Part shown: one piece after another, positions 17,561 to 25,281 of the stretch
Layout of the letters: each line of letters starts with the position of its first letter
Position numbering within the stretch: position 1 is the stretch's first letter
Translations under genes and position numbers: made by a program
Assembly (NCBI GenBank): GCA_963706755.1
Contig: CAVPNH010000014.1
Location: 1 to 64,000, forward strand
Source: RPQJ01 sp963706755
GTDB taxonomy: Bacteria; Pseudomonadota; Gammaproteobacteria; Steroidobacterales; Steroidobacteraceae
Reading direction: 5' to 3'
DNA: 64,000 bases
Notes under the pieces: model-generated
Seen by the model: the letters and a program-made list of their open reading frames with translations, nothing else
Told to the model about the DNA's origin: nothing
Databases searched by the model: none

Positions 17561-18457
17561 ATGAGCAAAGAGACCGAAGTCGCCGTCCTGTTCGCGGATG
17601 TCGTGGGTAGCACGCGCCTCTACGAGGTGCTCGGCGACCTCAAGGCACGCGACATGGTGGTCGCGTGCGTGGACATCATGCGCGCCGCGACCGAGCGCAA
17701 CCGCGGCTCGGTGATCAAGACCATCGGCGACGAGATCCTCGCGATCTTCCCGACGGCGAACGACGCCGTGAACGCCGCGGGCGAGATGCAGCAGGACATC
17801 GGCTCCCGGCCCGCCCTGGTGGTGCAGGGGCAGCACGTCGCGATCCGCATCGGCTGTCACTTCGGGCCCGTGGTGCTGGAGAACCGCGACATCTTCGGCG
17901 CCTCGGTCCACACCGCGAACCGCATGACCAGCCAGGCGAAGGCCGGGCAGGTGATCCTCACCTCCGAGATGGTCTCGCGCCTGTCGCCGGAATGGCGGGC
18001 GGTGACGCGCCAGATCGACGTCACGCCGGTGCGCGGCCGTGCCGAGGAAGTCGAGCTCTTCGAGGTGCTGTGGCAGCAGGAGGACGCGACCAGCATGCTG
18101 CCGTCGATCCAGATCGACGCGCGCACCGGCCACCTGCCGCAACGCGTCCGCCTGCGCCATGGCGGCCGCGAGCTGGTGCTGGGCGACCGCCGGGAGAGCC
18201 TGACCATGGGCCGCGCCGACGAGAACGACATCGTCGTGCAGGGTCCCCTGATCTCGCGAATCCACGCGCGCGTCGAGATCGCGCGCAACAAGATCCTGCT
18301 CGTGGACCAGAGCACGAACGGGACGTTCGTCGTCACCCAGGACGGCCAGGAATCGTTCATCCGGCGCGACTCGCTCGCGCTGTCGGGCCAGGGAACGATC
18401 GGCCTCGGCAAGCTGCCGGACGAGACGGACGCGATCCGCTACCAGCTCGAGGAATAG
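17561..18457 (+). CDS. Class III adenylate cyclase with C-terminal FHA domain
   Basis: A 298-residue cytosolic protein. Residues 1-170 form a class III nucleotide cyclase domain (VLFADVVGSTRLYE with the metal Asp, IKTIGDEILAIF with the adenine-type Lys and second Asp, DIFGASVHTANRM). Residues about 200-290 form an FHA phosphothreonine-binding domain (LTMGRADENDIVVQGPLISRIHARVE, DQSTNGTFV). K and D at the base-recognition sites suggest ATP as substrate. The usual transition-state Asn of the VN-x-A-x-R motif is His here (VHTANR), while the Arg is kept; activity may be altered. The ATG at 17561 is chosen because homology begins at SKETEVAVLFAD. Confidence 0.88.
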   Translation: MSKETEVAVLFADVVGSTRLYEVLGDLKARDMVVACVDIMRAATERNRGSVIKTIGDEILAIFPTANDAVNAAGEMQQDIGSRPALVVQGQHVAIRIGCHFGPVVLENRDIFGASVHTANRMTSQAKAGQVILTSEMVSRLSPEWRAVTRQIDVTPVRGRAEEVELFEVLWQQEDATSMLPSIQIDARTGHLPQRVRLRHGGRELVLGDRRESLTMGRADENDIVVQGPLISRIHARVEIARNKILLVDQSTNGTFVVTQDGQESFIRRDSLALSGQGTIGLGKLPDETDAIRYQLEE

Positions 18458-18464
18458 AAAAATA

Positions 18465-18477
18465 GGTGCCAGGCACC
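18465..18477. repeat. Second palindrome type, GGTGCCAGGCACC
   Basis: A single 13-base palindrome (one central base unpaired) lies eight bases after the cyclase stop and directly beside a GGGGACATTCCCC pair. It differs from the main repeat but has the same size and symmetry. Only this copy was noticed in the window. Confidence 0.6.
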
Positions 18478-18478
18478 G

Positions 18479-18531
18479 GAAATAGGGGACATTCCCCTAT
18501 TTCCGGAAAATAGGGGAATGTCCCCTATTTC
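18479..18531. repeat. RAYT-type palindromic repeat, inverted pair
   Basis: GAAATAGGGGACATTCCCC and CTATTTCC (18479-18504) face GGAAAATAGGGGAATGTCCC and CCTATTTC (18505-18531), a stem of about 25 bp with one extra A in the right arm and practically no loop. It separates the convergent cyclase and pckG genes, ending 7 bases from the pckG stop (18538), and may act on both transcripts. Confidence 0.92.
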
Positions 18532-18537
18532 CTATTT

Positions 18538-20280
18538 TCAGCCCAGGGCTTTCTTGACCCGCCGGTACTGCTCGCGGAGCGCGGGCGGAGTGCGGTCGCC
18601 GAACTCCTCGAGATAGCGGCCGATGTCGTCGATCTCGCGGTGCCAGGCGCCGAGGTCGAGGTCGAGCAGCTGGTGCAGCGCGCCGTCCGCGAGTTCGAGG
18701 CCCCGCAGGTCGAGGTCTTCCTTGTTGGGCAGGAAGCCGATCGGTGTCTCCTCGGCGCCCGCGCGGCCCTCGCAGCGGTCGATGACCCACGAGAGCACCC
18801 GCAGGTTGTCGCCGAAACCCGGCCACAGGAACTTGCCGTTCTTGTCCTGCCGGAACCAGTTGACGTGGAAGACCTTCGGCAGGTGCTTCACGCGGCCCTC
18901 GAACGAGAGCCAGTGGGCCCAGTAGTCCGCGAAGTTGTAGCCGCAGAACGGCTTCATGGCCATCGAGTCGCGGCGCACCACGCCGACCTGGCCCACGGCC
19001 GCTGCGGTCGTCTCGGACGCCATGCCTGCGCCGACCATGACGCCGTGCGCCCAGTCGCGGGCCTCGTACACGAGCGGCGCGACCTCGCGACGACGCCCGC
19101 CGAAGAGGATCGCCGAGATCGGCACGCCGTCCGGGTGCTCCATCAGGTGGTTGTACGCGGGGTTCTGCTTGGCCGAGACCGTGAAGCGCGAATTCGGGTG
19201 CGCGGCCGGGCCGTTCGCCTTGTCGTAGGGACGACCCTGCCAGTCGATGGCCGGCGTGCCGCGAGGGCGGCCTTCCCACCACGGCTGGTTGTCCGCCGTC
19301 ACGGCCACGTTGGTGTAGATCGTGTCGTGGTGGATCATCTCGTAGGCGTTGTAGTTGGTCTTGGGGCTCGTGCCGGGCACGACGCCGAAGAAGCCCGCCT
19401 CCGGGTTGATCGCGCGCAGGCGGCCGTCCGCTCCCACGTGCAGCCAGGCGATGTCCTCGCCGATCGTCCAGACCTTCCAGCCCGGCATCGTTTCAGGCGG
19501 GATCAGCATCCCGAGGTTGGTCTTGCCGCAGGCCGAAGGGAATGCCGCCGCGACGTAGTGGACCTCGCCCTGCGGGTTCTCGAGGCCGACGATCAGCATG
19601 TGCTCGGCGAGCCAGCCCTCGCTGCGCGCCTGCCAGCTCGCGATCCTGAGCGCGTGGCACTTCTTGCCGAGCAGCGCGTTGCCGCCGTAGCCCGAGCCGA
19701 TGCTCTTGATCGAGAGTTCCTCGGGGAAGTGCATGATGTAGCGACGCTCGGGGTCGAGGTCGCCGACCGAGTGCAGGCCCTTCACGAAGCTGCCGTCGTG
19801 CTCGATGCGCGCGAGCGCCGCCGCACCCATGCGCGTCATGATGCGCATGTTCAGCACGACGTACGGGCTGTCGGTGATCTCGACGCCGCAGCGCGCGTAC
19901 GGCGAGGCGATCGGGCCCATGCAGTAGGGCACGACGTACATCGTGCGGCCCTTCATGCAGCCATCGAACAAGGCATCGATCTTGCGGTGGCCATCGGCCG
20001 GGTCCATCCACAGGTTGTTCGGGCCCGCGTCGTCGCGATTCGCCGTGCAGATGAAGGTCAGGTGCTCGACGCGCGCCACGTCCGACGGGTGCGAGCGGTG
20101 CAGGTAGCAGTTCGGGAAGTTGGCCTGGTCGAGTTCCAGGAGGTCGCCGCGCCCGAGCATCAGGCGCGTGAGTTCTTCACGTTCTGTGTCGGACCCCGTG
20201 CACCAGTGGATGCGGTCGGGCCGGGTGAGCTTGGCGGTCTCGGCGACCCAGTCGCTGAGTGCGGCGTTCTTCGTGGTCAT
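18538..20280 (-). CDS. pckG: Phosphoenolpyruvate carboxykinase (GTP)
   Basis: This 580-residue enzyme makes PEP and CO2 from oxaloacetate with GTP, the entry to gluconeogenesis. It has the GTP-type signature: substrate-binding SGYGGNALLGKKC, the P-loop FPSACGKTNLGML with catalytic Cys, the metal-binding EDIAWLHVGADG, and FGGRRREVAPLVYE. The N terminus MTTKNAALSDWV begins at 20280. The length is slightly short of the vertebrate enzyme and normal for bacteria. There is no frameshift. The gene is monocistronic, convergent with the cyclase gene, from which a RAYT-type palindrome separates it. Confidence 0.96.
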   Translation of the reverse strand: MTTKNAALSDWVAETAKLTRPDRIHWCTGSDTEREELTRLMLGRGDLLELDQANFPNCYLHRSHPSDVARVEHLTFICTANRDDAGPNNLWMDPADGHRKIDALFDGCMKGRTMYVVPYCMGPIASPYARCGVEITDSPYVVLNMRIMTRMGAAALARIEHDGSFVKGLHSVGDLDPERRYIMHFPEELSIKSIGSGYGGNALLGKKCHALRIASWQARSEGWLAEHMLIVGLENPQGEVHYVAAAFPSACGKTNLGMLIPPETMPGWKVWTIGEDIAWLHVGADGRLRAINPEAGFFGVVPGTSPKTNYNAYEMIHHDTIYTNVAVTADNQPWWEGRPRGTPAIDWQGRPYDKANGPAAHPNSRFTVSAKQNPAYNHLMEHPDGVPISAILFGGRRREVAPLVYEARDWAHGVMVGAGMASETTAAAVGQVGVVRRDSMAMKPFCGYNFADYWAHWLSFEGRVKHLPKVFHVNWFRQDKNGKFLWPGFGDNLRVLSWVIDRCEGRAGAEETPIGFLPNKEDLDLRGLELADGALHQLLDLDLGAWHREIDDIGRYLEEFGDRTPPALREQYRRVKKALG

Positions 20281-20425
20281 CGGGTGCGCTTCCTTTTCCG
20301 CCGGTCGCCGCAGGAAGTGCCGCAGCCCGGGATGGGGATGATCCTCTCGCCCCGATTATAGCCTTGCATGTGGTCCTTGCCGCAGCGGTGGACTCTACGT
20401 GCGTCCCTCAGGCTGCGGAAAAGCC

Positions 20426-20453
20426 AAAAAAAAGCGCCCTCCGGGGAGGGCGC
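20426..20453 (-). terminator. Rho-independent terminator of the phasin gene
   Basis: Read on the minus strand: GCGCCCTCC, a 2-base turn, GGAGGGCGC (9-bp stem, 20434-20453), then eight Ts (20433-20426). It lies about 48 bases beyond the phasin stop and is a textbook intrinsic terminator, the clearest in the window. Confidence 0.92.
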
Positions 20454-20500
20454 AATCAGGGGGGGATCGTTGGAAATTCTTGCGACGGTCGATCGATCGC

Positions 20501-21037
20501 TCAGGCGGCCTTGCGGGCGCGCGTCGTCGTCTTGCGCACGGCGCGCTTCGCCTTGCGCTTCGCGGTCTTCACCACGGGGGCCTTGTCCTCGGCCGACTCG
20601 ACGAAACGCTCGTACGTGTGCGTCGCGACGCCCTTCAGGTCACGGCCGGCGACCTTGAAGATCTCGACGGCGCGCTGCGCGTCGTCGACGATGCGGCCGC
20701 GGGTGGCCTGGGCCAGTTCGAGCTGGTCACGGAAAAGTTCGACGATGCCGTCGGCGCGGGCGGCGCGCTCGAGGCGCAGCGCCACGTCCGACAGGGCGGA
20801 GGTGACGATGTCCGAGTTCAGTTCGATCAGGCTGGCAACGGCGGTCTGGGAGACGTTCGTCACCTTGACGCCCGAGCGCGCGAAGACGCGAACCGGGGAC
20901 TTGAGGGACTTGATGTTGTCGGCCGAGCCGCTGACGGCGTCACGCACGGTCCCGACGGAATCCTTGCGGAACTTCTCGACCTGGCTGGTGATGGCGGCTT
21001 TCTGCTCGCTCACGAAATCCTGAATCTGCTCGATCAT
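20501..21037 (-). CDS. Phasin-family protein with basic C-terminal tail
   Basis: A 178-residue helical protein. The start at 21037 (MIEQIQDFVSEQKAAITSQV) follows an AGGAG ribosome-binding site. Residues about 10-140 have the amphipathic helices of the phasin family (LKSPVRVFARSGVKVTNVS, DQLELAQATRGRIVDDAQRA), which coat polyhydroxyalkanoate granules or act as granule-associated regulators. The last 25 residues are very basic (KTAKRKAKRAVRKTTTRARK), like histone-H1/AlgP tails, and could bind DNA. No PHA synthase is in the window, so the granule role is inferred. A strong terminator follows. Confidence 0.8.
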   Translation of the reverse strand: MIEQIQDFVSEQKAAITSQVEKFRKDSVGTVRDAVSGSADNIKSLKSPVRVFARSGVKVTNVSQTAVASLIELNSDIVTSALSDVALRLERAARADGIVELFRDQLELAQATRGRIVDDAQRAVEIFKVAGRDLKGVATHTYERFVESAEDKAPVVKTAKRKAKRAVRKTTTRARKAA

Positions 21038-21188
21038 CTGGGCGCTCCTGTGTGCTCTGCTGCTGCATTGCAGCAATTGCTGCATCGCACAATAACGCCC
21101 GGGTTGCCTGATGTCAAATTCGGTTAGTCCTGATACCCGCTCCAATGTCAGCTTGCCTGCCGGGACGCCCTCCCGCACAGTCCTTCCC

Positions 21189-21707
21189 ATGCATTTTCGC
21201 CCGTCGAAATCATCGCCTGGCCCCCGCAGGACGTGGGTTTTCCTGGCCCTGCTGGGCAGTACCACGGTGACCGCCCCGGGCCATGCCCAGGACGATCCCG
21301 GGGCGGCGGGAGCCGTCGTGGCGACGGGCAGTGGGCCGCTCGAGACACGCATCGAGGTGCAGAAACTGGTCATGGAAGAGCGCCCGAACGGCGAGGTTGT
21401 CCGACAGTTCGTGGAGGTAGATCGCCTCGAGGCCGGTGAGCAGATGTACTACACGGTCCGGGTGACCAACCCCGGCCGCGAGCCCGTCACGGATATCGTC
21501 GTGACGAAGCTCATGCCGTATGGAGTGGACTACGTTCCAGGCTCGGCGGTCGGCCCCGCGTGCAAGGTCGAGTTCTCCGCGGACGGGGGCGCCAGCTTCG
21601 CGCGGTCGGGCGGCAAGGGCGCTTATACGCACGTGCGCTGGGTATTCGAGCGCGCACTCGTACCCGGAGCAACCGCACTGCTGCGGTTCCGCGCGGTCTT
21701 CCGCTGA
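21189..21707 (+). CDS. Secreted DUF11-like domain protein
   Basis: From the ATG at 21189 (MHFRPSKSSPGPRRTW) the product has a signal peptide (VFLALLGSTTVTAPGHAQ) and about 130 mature residues resembling a single DUF11 conserved-repeat domain (AGEQMYYTVRVTNPG, PVTDIVVTKLMPYGVDYVPGS, VRWVFERALVPG), a bacterial Ig-like fold found in surface proteins. The open frame extends upstream to 21111, but the internal ATG gives a sensible signal sequence. It ends one base before the yoaA start and is probably co-transcribed with it. The function is unknown. Confidence 0.7.
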   Translation: MHFRPSKSSPGPRRTWVFLALLGSTTVTAPGHAQDDPGAAGAVVATGSGPLETRIEVQKLVMEERPNGEVVRQFVEVDRLEAGEQMYYTVRVTNPGREPVTDIVVTKLMPYGVDYVPGSAVGPACKVEFSADGGASFARSGGKGAYTHVRWVFERALVPGATALLRFRAVFR

Positions 21708-21708
21708 G

Positions 21709-23659
21709 ATGACGTCCGACCTCGCCGAACTCTTCGGCGCCGGCGGGCCGCTTGCGAGAGCGATGCCCGGCTACACCGAGCGCGAGGGACAACTCGCGAT
21801 GGCCGGTCACGTGGCGCAGGCGATGGCGGGTCACGACACCCTGGTCGTCGAGGCGGGCACCGGGACCGGCAAGACCTTCGCCTACCTCGTGCCCGCGCTC
21901 GTGTCGGGACGACGCGTGATCATCTCGACCGGGACGCGCGCGCTGCAGGACCAGCTCTATCACCGCGACCTGCCGGCGGTCTGCGGTGCGCTCGGCCGTC
22001 CGGTGCGGGTGGCGCTGCTCAAGGGCCGCGCGAACTACCTCTGCCGGCATCGCCTGGACCTCGCGGAGCAGCAGGCCTACGCGCGCGGCGTGCGCCGCGA
22101 AGTCGCAACCGCAATCCCCAAGGTGCGTGCCTGGTCGCACACGACGCGGCGCGGCGACATCGCCGAGCTCGCACGCCTCGGCGAGCAGGATCCCGTGTGG
22201 CCCTGGGTCACCTCGACGCGCGAGAACTGCATCGGCACCGAATGCCCGAAGTACGACGAGTGCTTCGTGCTCGCCGCCCGCCGCGAGGCGCAGGCCGCGG
22301 ACATCGTGGTCGTGAATCACTACCTGCTCATGGCGGACCTCGTGCTCAAGGAGGAGGGCTTCGGCGACCTGCTGCCCGGCGCCGACGCGATCGTGATCGA
22401 CGAGGCGCACCAGCTGCCGGACGTGGCTGCGCAGTTCCTCGGCTACAGCGTGGGCACGCGGCAACTGTCGGCGATCGCCAAGGACGTCGCGGGCGAGTTG
22501 CTGTTCGACGCAGCAGATGGGCACCGGCGTGGACGCAGCGCTCACCGGGTTCGACGCACAGGTCGCGGCGGTCGTGTCGGCCAGCGGCGGCATGGAGGCG
22601 CGACTCGAGCACTCGCAGTGGCCGGAACGCCTGGTCGAATCGCTGGGCGGACTCGCGAGCCGCGCGGCGGAACTCGCCGAAGTGCTCGCGCCGCTTGCGG
22701 CCGACGGGCAGGGCGCCTTTGCGCGGCTCGCCGAGCGGCTGGTCGAGAGTGCGGAGCGCCTCGAGTCGTTCACGGCCGAGGACGCGGAGGGCGGCGTGCG
22801 CTGGGCCGAGACGAGCGCGCGAGGCGTGAGCTGTCACTATGCGCCGGTGGACGTCGCATCGCAGCTCGCGGCGCTCATGCAGGCGCAGGCCGGGGCGTGG
22901 ATCCTGACCTCGGCGACGCTGGCCGTCGGCGACGACTTCTCGCACTTCAAGCGACGCTCCGGCCTGTCGCACGCGGAATGCGTGCAATTCGAGAGCCCGT
23001 TCGACTTCGCGAACCAGGCGTTGCTCTACCTGCCCAAGGGTCTCGGCGATCCCGGCGCCCCCGGTCACACCCGAGGCGTGATCGAGGCGGCGTTGCCCGT
23101 GCTCGAGGCCAGCGGCGGCCGCGCGTTCCTGCTGTTTACGAGCCACCGCGCGCTGCGCGAGGGCGCGGAGGAACTGCGCCGCGCCTGGGGCGACTCGCCG
23201 CCGGTGCCGGTGTTCGTACAGGGCGACGGCTCGCGCGACCACCTGCTGCGCCGTTTTCGCGAGGCGGGCAATGCGGTGCTGCTGGGCACCGGCAGTTTCT
23301 GGGAGGGTGTCGACGTGAAGGGCACGGGGCTTTCGGTCGTCGTGATCGACAAGCTCCCGTTCGCGGCGCCGGACGATCCCTTGCTGAAGGCGCGACTCGA
23401 GGCGATCCGCGAGCAGGGCGGCAACCCGTTCTTCGAGGAGCAGGTGCCGCAGGCGGTGATCGCGCTCAAGCAGGGCGCGGGGCGTCTCATTCGCGACGAG
23501 GCGGATTTTGGCGTCGTGATGATCTGCGACTCCAGGCTCGTGACCAAGGGTTACGGCCGCGCGTTCATCACCAGCCTGCCACCGATGAAACGCACCCGCG
23601 AGCTTGCGGAGGTGCAGGAGTTCCTGAGGGCGCGGCTGGGAAGCGGATTGGGTGAGTAG
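21709..23659 (+). CDS. yoaA: YoaA, DinG-family Fe-S DNA helicase (frameshifted)
   Basis: An XPD/DinG-like superfamily 2 helicase; E. coli YoaA partners with the chi subunit (HolC) of DNA polymerase III in replication-fork repair. The ATG at 21709 gives MTSDLAELFGAGGPLARAM. Motifs: Q-motif YTEREGQLAMA, Walker A EAGTGTGKTFAYL, Fe-S cysteines (YLCRHRLD; NCIGTECPKYDEC), DEAH box VIDEAHQLPDVA, and C-terminal GTGSFWEGVDVKG and QGAGRLIRDEADFG. About 649 residues matches the family. One frame change near 22507-22511 before QQMGTGVDAA is needed. Linkage to tsaB is the same as in E. coli. The TAG stop is the first TAG of a heptamer array. Confidence 0.92.
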
Positions 23660-23819
23660 GGGATAGGGGATAGCGGATAGCGGATAGTGAATAGGGGATA
23701 GTGAATAGCGGATAGTGAAGATGCAGCCGGCGTTGGCGCACCGACGCGTAGGCAAACAGGGGCTCCCCTTCTAACTATCCCCTATCCCCTATTCACTATC
23801 CCCTATTCACTATCCGCTA
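23657..23819. repeat. Inverted arrays of TAG-initial heptamers
   Basis: Left array 23657-23719 is nine contiguous heptamers drawn from TAGGGGA, TAGCGGA and TAGTGAA. The right array 23778-23819 is six of the same heptamers in inverse complement, preceded by a degenerate one (23771-23777). Left units 4-7 (23678-23705) and the right array (23792-23819) are a perfect 28-bp inverted repeat, extendable to 42 bp with three mismatches. Between them lie about 50 unique bases (23720-23770). The array occupies the entire yoaA-tsaB gap and could form a long hairpin. Confidence 0.93.
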
Positions 23820-23829
23820 TCCTCCGCTC

Positions 23830-24525
23830 ATGCGTCTCCTCGCCCTCGACACGTCCACCGAAGCCTGCTCCGCGGCCCTCATGCTGGACGGCGGACTGCG
23901 GCTGCGCTTCACGCTCACGGAGCGTGGCCACGCGGAGCTGATCCTGCCGATGATCGACGCGCTGCTCGCCGAGGCCGATGTTGAGCTCGCCAGCCTCGAT
24001 GGCCTGGCCTTCGGGCGCGGTCCCGGCGGATTCACGGGCCTTCGCATCGCGGCCGGCGTCGTCCAGGGCCTGGCGTTTGGTGCGGGCCTGCCCGTGGCGC
24101 CGGTCTCGAGCCTGGCCGCAGTCGCGGAGCAGGTCGTCGCAGGCGAGGGCGAGCGCATTCTCGTCTGCAACGACGCGCGCATGGGCGAGTTGTACTGGGC
24201 TGTGTTCGACCGGCTCGCCGCAGGTGGCATCGCGCCGGCCAGTCCCGAGTTCGTGGCTCCGCCTGCCCGCGTCGCGGAGGGGATCGAGGGCCTGCGTCAC
24301 GCCGCAGGCAACGGCCTTGCGAAGCACCCGGAGCTGCGCGCGCGGCTCGAGGCGTCGGGACTCGAGGTCCACGACGACCTGTATCCCAGGGCGGACGCTG
24401 TTGCGAGGCTCGGCGCAATCGAGCTCGCGGCGGGTCGCGGCGTGGACGCGTCGCTCGCATTGCCGATCTATGTCCGCGACGACGTTGCGAGGCCTGCGAG
24501 TCGGGCCGTCACAGCAGTGTCATAA
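23830..24525 (+). CDS. tsaB: tRNA threonylcarbamoyladenosine biosynthesis protein TsaB
   Basis: TsaB is the scaffold partner of TsaD in forming the t6A37 modification of ANN-decoding tRNAs. The 231-residue product has the ASKHA-fold N terminus LLALDTSTEACSAALM, HAELILPMIDALL, and the diagnostic GPGGFTGLRIAAGVVQGLA. The ATG at 23830 starts right after the heptamer repeat. The frame is intact. The gene ends inside a Pho box that belongs to the downstream phoB promoter. Confidence 0.95.
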   Translation: MRLLALDTSTEACSAALMLDGGLRLRFTLTERGHAELILPMIDALLAEADVELASLDGLAFGRGPGGFTGLRIAAGVVQGLAFGAGLPVAPVSSLAAVAEQVVAGEGERILVCNDARMGELYWAVFDRLAAGGIAPASPEFVAPPARVAEGIEGLRHAAGNGLAKHPELRARLEASGLEVHDDLYPRADAVARLGAIELAAGRGVDASLALPIYVRDDVARPASRAVTAVS

Positions 24526-24539
24526 TTTCTCCGTCTAAT
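24506..24539 (+). promoter_or_regulatory. Pho box and -10 element of phoBR
   Basis: CCGTCAC (24506-24512), AGCA, GTGTCAT (24517-24523) is a 7-4-7 direct repeat, each half one mismatch from CTGTCAC/CTGTCAT. Ten bases later comes TCTAAT (24534-24539), one mismatch from TATAAT. The same spacing occurs at the porin promoter. PhoB binding here implies autoregulation. The box overlaps the last codons of tsaB. Confidence 0.65.
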
Positions 24540-24571
24540 CCGGGCGGGACCTTTGCAGCGTTCGAGGCACG

Positions 24572-25267
24572 ATGACGGGCAGGCGGATCCTGATAGTGGA
24601 GGACGAGAAGCCCATCCGGGACATGCTCGCCTTTGGCCTCAGGCGGGCCGGCTTCGAGGTGTCCGAGGCGGAGGACGCGTCGAGTGCGCGCGGAGCCATT
24701 GCCGACCGCTGCCCCGACCTGCTGCTCGTGGACTGGATGCTGCCGGATCAGAGCGGCCTCGACCTCACCCGCGCCATCCGCCGGAACAAGGAGACCGAGG
24801 ACCTGCCGGTCATCATGCTCACGGCGCGCGCGGCCGAGCATGACAAGGTCTCGGGTCTCGAGGTCGGCGCGGACGACTACGTCACCAAGCCATTCAGCAC
24901 CCGCGAGCTCGTGGCCCGCATTCATGCCGTTTTGCGCCGCACCTCGCCGGCCGGCGAGGGGGGCACGATCGAATCCGGTGGCCTTGCGATGGACACACTG
25001 AGTCACCGGGTCACCGCGCGGGGCGAGACCGTGGCGCTCGGCCCGACGGAGTACAGGCTGCTCAAGTTCTTCATGGAACATCCGGAGCGCGTGTATACGC
25101 GTGGCCAGCTGCTGGACCGCATCTGGGGCGGAGCCGTGGAAATCGAGGAGCGCACGGTGGACGTGCACGTGCGTCGCCTGCGCAAGGCGCTCGAGCCGTC
25201 CCGGCTGGACGGCCTGGTGCAGACGGTGCGCGGCTCGGGTTACCGTTACTCGTCGCGACCCGAGTAG
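24572..25267 (+). CDS. phoB: Phosphate regulon response regulator PhoB
   Basis: A 231-residue OmpR-family regulator. The receiver domain (1-125) has the phosphoacceptor D54 in LLLVDWMLPD, acidic pocket ED (10-11), T84 and K106 (DYVTKPFS). The winged-helix domain (135-230) has LGPTEYRLLKFFMEHPERVY, RTVDVHVRRLRKAL and the GSGYRYS end. It should activate genes with Pho boxes when phosphate is scarce; three such boxes are visible nearby. phoR follows after 14 bases, so the two form an operon. No defects are seen. Confidence 0.96.
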   Translation: MTGRRILIVEDEKPIRDMLAFGLRRAGFEVSEAEDASSARGAIADRCPDLLLVDWMLPDQSGLDLTRAIRRNKETEDLPVIMLTARAAEHDKVSGLEVGADDYVTKPFSTRELVARIHAVLRRTSPAGEGGTIESGGLAMDTLSHRVTARGETVALGPTEYRLLKFFMEHPERVYTRGQLLDRIWGGAVEIEERTVDVHVRRLRKALEPSRLDGLVQTVRGSGYRYSSRPE

Positions 25268-25281
25268 CGCGGGAATCGAAT

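Noticed and set aside
23657..23819. CRISPR array
   Set aside because: Units are seven bases, contiguous and without spacers; the two arrays are inverted to each other and there are no cas genes.
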